Source: a virus
Length of the DNA: 35,270 nucleotides
Strand: one strand, 5' to 3'
IMG/VR virus record: IMGVR_UViG_3300046011_000746
Span: 1 to 35,270 of that record
A program made the position numbers and the translations under genes. Within the stretch, counting starts at the first letter, position 1; every line of letters begins with the position of its first letter. Below the pieces are notes generated by a model, which did not search any database, was not told the origin of the DNA, and saw only the letters and a list, made by a program, of their open reading frames with translations. Positions 31,146 through 35,270 of this stretch are shown here, piece by piece.

Positions 31146-32372
31146 TTAATATATTTTTTTAAAATGGCTTAAAGTAAAGTCTTTTTTATTCTGCACCATG
31201 CCAAAAATGCGCTCTTCTATGCCACCACTGGTGAATATCCAAAAAACACGCGAAGCGGTTTTTCTGTCTTTTGTCTGCATTCTGGCTCTTGATTGCCAAT
31301 AACTTACGGCGCTAAAGTCAATATTGTACATGATAAGCGCCTCTGCGCTGCTTAGATTTATGCCCTCACGGCCCGACTGGATCTGTGAAATAAACACTGC
31401 GTCACCATCTGCCTCATTAAAGGCCATTGGATCCTCTATTATACGGCCAGCAAAGGTGTATCTTAACTGCATGCCCTCTGCTATGTACTTGTAAAATATA
31501 GCTATCTTCTGGCCTTTAAATCGCTCTTTGATAAATGTAGCTTTTGTGTCATCAAAGATCACTGCATTGCCATCCTCTGTCTTGACTGATCCGCTACAAA
31601 TTTGATGGATCTTTTGCATCTCTTTGACCGCCGTATCTGCAAGCACTACTTGTCCATCTTTAGTCTTGAACAATTTATCTTTTTTAATCTTGTCAACTGC
31701 CCACTTAACCTTATCACTCATCTTTACATATAAGATCGTCTCTTGCACTAAAGACTCAAAGCCAGCCTCTTCTTGCGTATAAGTCAACATTAAATGCTGG
31801 ATGTCCGACTGGATGCGCTCTTGCTTGACTTTGCTATAATCTGCCAATTCTCTGTTATAAACATATTTTTTAGCTGGTATGCCATACTCTTTGTGCCATT
31901 TGTAAAAGTTTTTAAAGTCTTTATATGGACTAAAACTACTAACCCAGAATTGATGATAAAACTGGGCATAAGTTTCTGGACTAGGTGTGCCGCTTAAATA
32001 CACAACTGGTTTTCCTATGCAAATCACACTAAGTGATTTTGTGCGCTCCGATGGTATTGGGTATTGGCCCAGTGAATGTGCCTCATCAATAATGATAAAA
32101 TCATAATTAATCGGTGCTTTATGCACGCTCTCATAGTTTATGACATTTAAATCATATAAACAATTTGACTGCTTGAAGTCATCCTCTATGCTTGAGATTG
32201 CTTTCTTTTTAGTGACAAATAATACTTTCTTTGCACCATATAAACTAGCAATGTGCAAGCTAGTGATCGTTTTACCAGTGCGCACTTGCATCGCCAAATA
32301 AACAAGCTTAAATTCTTTTAAAATGTCAATTGCTTGCTCCGCTATGTCTAGTTGGTAGTCTCTAAGTTGCAT
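31146..32372 (-). CDS. SF2/SNF2-like DNA helicase
   Basis: The 408-residue protein has the full set of superfamily 2 motifs: Q-like LRDYQ (3-7), Walker A-type MQVRTGKT (28-35), DEAH box IIIDEAH (93-99), motif III LSGTP (126-130), and in the second RecA domain GREGINLSSAEALIMYNIDFS and the arginine-finger motif SYWQSRARMQ. It is about the size of minimal phage SNF2-type helicases. It would remodel or unwind DNA during replication or recombination with the two nucleases and SSB encoded upstream. It ends 58 bp before the next gene. Confidence 0.88.
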   Translation of the reverse strand: MQLRDYQLDIAEQAIDILKEFKLVYLAMQVRTGKTITSLHIASLYGAKKVLFVTKKKAISSIEDDFKQSNCLYDLNVINYESVHKAPINYDFIIIDEAHSLGQYPIPSERTKSLSVICIGKPVVYLSGTPSPETYAQFYHQFWVSSFSPYKDFKNFYKWHKEYGIPAKKYVYNRELADYSKVKQERIQSDIQHLMLTYTQEEAGFESLVQETILYVKMSDKVKWAVDKIKKDKLFKTKDGQVVLADTAVKEMQKIHQICSGSVKTEDGNAVIFDDTKATFIKERFKGQKIAIFYKYIAEGMQLRYTFAGRIIEDPMAFNEADGDAVFISQIQSGREGINLSSAEALIMYNIDFSAVSYWQSRARMQTKDRKTASRVFWIFTSGGIEERIFGMVQNKKDFTLSHFKKIY

Positions 32373-32454
32373 AAAATATAAGTCAAAAAGTCAAGTAATT
32401 GCATTACTTTAATCCAATGTGTGTCAAGTTGTAGCTTTACTTTATGTAAAAGAT

Positions 32455-32515
32455 AAGGCCGGCAATTCCCGTAATTACTATCATGTTATTTATGAGTGTT
32501 ATTTTTGCCGGCCTT
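32455..32515. repeat. Perfect 11-bp inverted repeat with a 39-base loop
   Basis: AAGGCCGGCAA (32455-32465) and TTGCCGGCCTT (32505-32515) are perfect complements and GC-rich in an AT-rich gap (32373-32554). There is no proper T-run on either side, so it is not a standard terminator. On the minus strand the left arm lies in a short frame ending in a 15-residue hydrophobic peptide (MIVITGIAGLIFYIK, 32484-32437); whether that is translated is unclear. Confidence 0.55.
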
Positions 32516-32554
32516 TTGCCTAATCATATTTAATTGGTCAAAGGCAATCCAATT

Positions 32555-32827
32555 CTATATTAAGCCGTCTTGTAACGGCTCATCTTCTTTTTGATCCACT
32601 CGTCTGTAACCCTCTTTCCAAAGGATGCGTGTAAGCATCACAGAATTTTTGACGATAGTAGCCTCGGAATTGCGAGGATAAAGCAAATGCAATACCTCAT
32701 GAATTAATATTTCTAGATGTTTTTTGCCTTTTAATCGTTCGTCAATTTCTATAACACCATCACTACTGGCGAGGCCATGTGCTTGCTCTCTGCCAAGTTT
32801 GCGATATATGATTTTGATCTTAAGCAT
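32555..32827 (-). CDS. Small HExxH metalloprotease-like protein
   Basis: The 90-residue protein has ILIHEVLHLLYPRNSEATI, where His43-Glu44-x-x-His47 is the zincin active-site motif and Glu55 could be the third ligand. HExxH domains this small occur in some phage and mobile-element proteins. The 8-bp overlap with the upstream gene supports its expression. Substrate unknown; the motif is clear, but protease activity is not proved. Confidence 0.65.
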   Translation of the reverse strand: MLKIKIIYRKLGREQAHGLASSDGVIEIDERLKGKKHLEILIHEVLHLLYPRNSEATIVKNSVMLTRILWKEGYRRVDQKEDEPLQDGLI

Positions 32828-32990
32828 CTTTTTTTAATTCTATTTCATCAAGACGATCTATTTGATCACTAGGCGTAAAAATGATTTGCCCTCCGCGTAC
32901 CTTTGCAAGATAGCGTCTTATTTCTTGCTCAATGCCATGCACCTCTGCCAGCTTATTAGTTAGCCATGTCTCTTGCTCGGATAGTTTCAT
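32820..32990 (-). CDS. Small coiled-coil-like protein, 56 residues
   Basis: I start at ATG 32990, after the TTATTTAATAAA leader, rather than at 33023, which lies inside the DUF3310 gene. The product (MKLSEQETWLTNKLAEVHGI and so on) is charged and helical, ending ELKKDA. No family recognised. Confidence 0.6.
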   Translation of the reverse strand: MKLSEQETWLTNKLAEVHGIEQEIRRYLAKVRGGQIIFTPSDQIDRLDEIELKKDA

Positions 32991-32994
32991 TTTA

Positions 32995-33234
32995 TTAAAT
33001 AACTTTGGTAGTCTCATATTCAAATTGTATTAGTAGATCAATATAATGCTTTGCCTTTTTTAAATCTTCAATGCCGTTTTTATTCCTATGCCTTATCACA
33101 TACTTGATAATGTTGCCCTCAATAAAAGGTATGTTGTTAGCATGGATAAATTCAGTTGGCTGGATTTTGCAATCCTTATAATGCGATCCGCCTACTTGTC
33201 CGTCTTTCGGTGAAATTTCCCACATGTCTTGCAT
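32995..33234 (-). CDS. DUF3310 (SaV-like) protein
   Basis: The 79-residue product matches the DUF3310 pattern: GGSHYKDCKIQPTEFIHANNIPFIEGNIIKYVIRHRNKNGIEDLKKAKHYIDLLI, with the invariant HYK, IQP, GNxIKYxxRxxxKxGxxDLxKAxxYxxxLI elements. The family is widespread in phages; a role in nucleotide metabolism has been suggested but is not established to my knowledge. The start (33234, or ATG 33225) lies within the end of the exonuclease gene. Confidence 0.85.
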   Translation of the reverse strand: MQDMWEISPKDGQVGGSHYKDCKIQPTEFIHANNIPFIEGNIIKYVIRHRNKNGIEDLKKAKHYIDLLIQFEYETTKVI

Positions 33235-33923
33235 TTATAAATTATTTTAATTGTGCCGCTTGCTAAAATTTGTCTGCTATGTTTTTGTATATCATCCGAT
33301 CCACACTCTGGACATGTGCCTTTATACTCGCCAAAGATAACACCATAGTGCGTCTTGGCATCTATGTGATTGTTTAAAAGCTTGTGTACTTTCTCAAGCA
33401 ACACAACATCCATCTTGCAATATCTTACCATCTTAGCTAGTGCGACCTTATCATTTTTTAATGCGATGTCTTTCCATAAATCAAATTCAGTCTTGATCTT
33501 TTGCCCAATACCTAAATATTGCGCAATGTAGTTTAGCTTGTTGCTATTAAATTTGAATTTGCTCCTAGCTACTTTTAAAGTATCAATCGTTGTGTATTTT
33601 GGAAACATGTCAATGCCATGAAATAAACATCTAGTGCGTACCCATGCAAGATCAAATTTATCACCATTATGTCCAATGATCTCATCTGCCGTGTTAAGCA
33701 CTTTGATAAAATCATTGAGCATCTTTTTATCATTCTGCTTGCTATCCCAAGTCAAAGCATGTGTCTCTTTCTCATCTTCCCACTTATAGCAAATGCAAAT
33801 AATTGCACGCTCTTTGATAATATTTTGTGGGCCGATGTTAAGTTTAAAGCCACTCTGCCAAAAGAAACCGATGTTTGCACTGGTCTCAATGTCAAAGTAT
33901 AATCGTTTTCTTTTGGTAGTCAT
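33192..33923 (-). CDS. DEDDy 3'-5' exonuclease with C-terminal zinc ribbon
   Basis: The 243-residue protein has the RNase H-like exonuclease motifs: FDIET (D11, E13), HNGDKFDLAW (D88/D91 region) and YCKMD (Y168, D172), the Tyr-x3-Asp of the DEDDy class related to the polymerase I proofreading domain. After about residue 200 there is a zinc ribbon with Cys204, Cys207, Cys231 and Cys234. No polymerase domain is attached. A separate exonuclease with a DNA-binding ribbon suggests end processing in recombination or host DNA breakdown. It starts 13 bp after the PD-(D/E)XK gene. Confidence 0.85.
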   Translation of the reverse strand: MTTKRKRLYFDIETSANIGFFWQSGFKLNIGPQNIIKERAIICICYKWEDEKETHALTWDSKQNDKKMLNDFIKVLNTADEIIGHNGDKFDLAWVRTRCLFHGIDMFPKYTTIDTLKVARSKFKFNSNKLNYIAQYLGIGQKIKTEFDLWKDIALKNDKVALAKMVRYCKMDVVLLEKVHKLLNNHIDAKTHYGVIFGEYKGTCPECGSDDIQKHSRQILASGTIKIIYKCKTCGKFHRKTDK

Positions 33924-33935
33924 GGCGTAAAGTTA

Positions 33936-34685
33936 TTACTTTTTATGAGAAAGTTGATAACTAAATTCTTTTGGCTTATCCCCTTCATGCTCGGCGTGCC
34001 ATAATTGCTGGACGGCTTGGAATAGTGACCATTGCTTTGAGGTGTCAAATTCGCTGACCATCTGCCATCCTTTGCCTTGCACATCACCTTTCTTTCCGGC
34101 AGTCCTAGTCTTAGCATTTAGCCATAAAATAGCTACGCCGTCAATGTCTGGCATGTTAGATCCATGCAATACACTTGCATCATACAATTGGCGATACGCT
34201 GCCAACTGCAACCAGTATGAATTGTAAATGCCGTTACTTGTCTTAATGTCAAGCACATAAGTTTTGCCGTCAATAGTGCAGACGCGATCAATAGTGCCAG
34301 CAAAGCCAAGGCCACTGCTGATAAATGTTTGCTCAATTAGATGATGCTCTGGCTTATGCGTTACACTAAATTCAACATATCGCTCAAACATTGACCATTC
34401 CTCAAGTGAGTATCTAGGCTTGCCATATTCATCAAGCAAAGTACATTCAATGCCATTATCATAGTCCTCTGTCAATTGATGCACACTAGATCCGCGCTTA
34501 CCAGCAGCATCACGGATCTCATCCGCCTTGCTGCCTACCTCTTTCATCCACATGATAAGTTGTGCTGGCTTTGGGTATGCCTCAAGCAAGGTAGTGGCAC
34601 TCGGGAAATAGTTGCCGTTCTCGTCTGTGTAGAATCGGCCGTCTTTAAATGTTAGCTGGTTGGATGTTTGGTTTTTTATTAGCAT
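33936..34685 (-). CDS. PD-(D/E)XK nuclease, RecB/Cas4-like
   Basis: The 249-residue protein has the RecB-family nuclease core: RGSSVHQL (His69), E118, GFAGTIDRV (D133), VLDIKTS (D146, K148), and QLAAYRQ (Q160, Y164). These correspond to the H-D-DxK-QxxxY set of RecB/Cas4-type exonucleases. It likely resects DNA ends for phage recombination together with SSB. It overlaps the upstream small gene by 7 bp. Confidence 0.85.
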   Translation of the reverse strand: MLIKNQTSNQLTFKDGRFYTDENGNYFPSATTLLEAYPKPAQLIMWMKEVGSKADEIRDAAGKRGSSVHQLTEDYDNGIECTLLDEYGKPRYSLEEWSMFERYVEFSVTHKPEHHLIEQTFISSGLGFAGTIDRVCTIDGKTYVLDIKTSNGIYNSYWLQLAAYRQLYDASVLHGSNMPDIDGVAILWLNAKTRTAGKKGDVQGKGWQMVSEFDTSKQWSLFQAVQQLWHAEHEGDKPKEFSYQLSHKK

Positions 34686-34870
34686 ATTATTTCTTTTATG
34701 GTGATCTCATCTGTTTTTTCTCTGCCGCCGTTTGCAGCTATTTGCTGGGCCACCTCTTCGGCTTTCTCTAAGGTGTCAAACCCTTGTATAAACTTGCCGT
34801 CAATACGAATAAAGTATCGCGTCTCATTGTGTAGCAAGTTTGTTTCGCTAGTTATTTTTACTACTGGCAT
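34679..34870 (-). CDS. Small hypothetical protein, 63 residues
   Basis: The product (MPVVKITSETNLLHNETRYF and so on) has alternating beta strands and one helix (LEKAEEVAQQIAANGG), like a compact DNA-binding or nuclease-accessory domain. The start follows the leader AAACCAATAAATATATTTT. It lies between the SSB gene, from which a terminator separates it, and the RecB-like nuclease, which it overlaps. Confidence 0.6.
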   Translation of the reverse strand: MPVVKITSETNLLHNETRYFIRIDGKFIQGFDTLEKAEEVAQQIAANGGREKTDEITIKEIIC

Positions 34871-34889
34871 AAAATATATTTATTGGTTT

Positions 34890-34921
34890 AAAAAAGTGCA
34901 GCTTTTTGTACGGAAGCTGCA
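34890..34921 (-). terminator. Terminator or attenuator after the SSB gene, with nested outer inverted repeat
   Basis: On the minus strand TGCAGCTT (34921-34914) pairs with AAGCTGCA (34904-34897), 8 bp perfect with a 9-base loop, followed by C and six T (34895-34890). An outer perfect 8-bp inverted repeat, TATTGGTT (34881-34888) and AACCAATA (34929-34936), encloses it. It likely limits read-through from the abundant SSB transcript into the nuclease genes. Confidence 0.75.
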
Positions 34922-34944
34922 AACCGCTAACCAATAATCACCAA

Positions 34945-35270
34945 CTAAAAAGGCGTTTCATCTTCATCTAAAACAAGATTATTATTATTTGCGTCTGCAA
35001 AAAGTTTAAATGCCATTTGCTCTAGGAATTGCATCATGTCGGAATCATCCCACTGCTCTTTGCCTTTAACCTTAATCTTGACCATTTGAGGCAATCCATT
35101 TGGATCCTCTCTAGTGTAAGCTGGTGCAATTTTCTCGCCATCTTGATACAAAGTTACACCAGTGATGATCTTTGTAGCGTCAAGTTTGTCCTTCATTGCC
35201 CATGGCATAAAGCGTACATCTTTAGATGTGTCTAGATTTGGCAATGCTTTTAAAAAGCTTGATGCATAGC
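34945..35270 (-). CDS. Single-strand DNA-binding protein, C-terminal part (gene cut by contig end)
   Basis: The gene enters from the right edge and stops at 34945; joined to the left-edge part (down from 394) it encodes about 196 residues. This part includes FMPWAMKDKLDATKIITGVTLYQDG, MVKIKVKGKEQWDDSDMMQFLEQM and the acidic end LVLDEDETPF. A terminal run of acidic residues closing with Pro-Phe is the conserved SSB tip (as in DDDIPF) that docks replication and repair partners. This is the main evidence for SSB. An internal TTG at 35244 should not be taken as the start. Confidence 0.78.
   Translation of the reverse strand, partial: YASSFLKALPNLDTSKDVRFMPWAMKDKLDATKIITGVTLYQDGEKIAPAYTREDPNGLPQMVKIKVKGKEQWDDSDMMQFLEQMAFKLFADANNNNLVLDEDETPF
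35145..35270. repeat. Right copy of 126-bp direct terminal repeat
   Basis: Identical to 4-129. It continues the SSB gene in frame across the join, which supports circular closure; the sequence before it (ATCTT) is the correct gene context, unlike the first three bases of the window. Confidence 0.95.

Noticed and set aside
32455-32515. 11-bp inverted repeat as a standard terminator
   Set aside because: The loop is 39 bases and neither side has a T-run of proper length.
1-35270. Prophage or temperate phage
   Set aside because: No integrase, excisionase, repressor, attachment site or flanking bacterial genes were seen, and the contig closes on itself.

Overview
The window is a tailed double-stranded DNA bacteriophage genome, essentially complete and circular as assembled. 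Positions 4-129 recur exactly at 35145-35270, and one gene (a single-strand DNA-binding protein) is cut by the two ends and becomes whole when they are joined, giving a unique length of about 35,141 bp. I infer a Bacteroidota host (Flavobacteriia or a relative, probably aquatic). The DNA is AT-rich, most starts lack a Shine-Dalgarno sequence and follow A/T-rich leaders, TAnnTTTG promoter-like elements lie upstream of key genes, and several proteins resemble families common in Bacteroidota phages. A 601-residue tape measure protein, a tail tube and tail-tip proteins, with no contraction machinery seen, suggest siphovirus morphology. I see no integrase, excisionase or repressor, so a lytic life is likely. 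I found no tRNA, CRISPR array or insertion sequence.

Layout. (1) Leftward block, joined end through 34945 down to 29833: SSB, a PD-(D/E)XK nuclease, a DEDDy exonuclease with a zinc ribbon, a DUF3310 protein, a small HExxH protein, an SF2/SNF2-like helicase, several tiny proteins and a DnaA domain IV-like protein. (2) A divergent promoter region at 395-513 separates it from the rightward block. (3) 514-3762: small early genes, a VRR-NUC nuclease and a primase-polymerase/helicase, ending in an iteron-like repeat cluster. (4) 3763-4900: a regulatory region with a G10 tract and four GAGTAC half-sites, a sigma-like factor and small proteins. (5) 4888-7271: a carbohydrate cassette (GT-B glycosyltransferase, LpxA-like hexapeptide protein, GT-A glycosyltransferase). 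(6) 7262-8846: terminase subunits. (7) 8866-17884: tail genes, including a probable frameshifted tail assembly chaperone, a 1234-residue tail protein with four long threonine tracts, an adjacent glycosyltransferase and the tape measure. (8) 17920-20242: XkdF-like protease, scaffold and major capsid protein, then a terminator. (9) 20306-24675: tail tube (with its own terminator), portal fusion, connector and neck genes. (10) 24680-28411: a large fiber with an S74 autochaperone. (11) 28424-29846: lysis cassette with holin candidates, a unimolecular-spanin-like lipoprotein and an M15 endolysin.

The most interesting signal is the pairing of a mucin-like poly-threonine virion protein with an immediately adjacent glycosyltransferase and a separate sugar-enzyme cassette, which suggests a phage-encoded system for decorating its own tail. 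Also notable are the T9 frameshift in the chaperone gene, the portal/winged-helix/MuF-like fusion, the unusual order of structural genes, and a 13-bp word shared by two leftward promoters. All functional calls are from motif recognition by eye; no database search was run.
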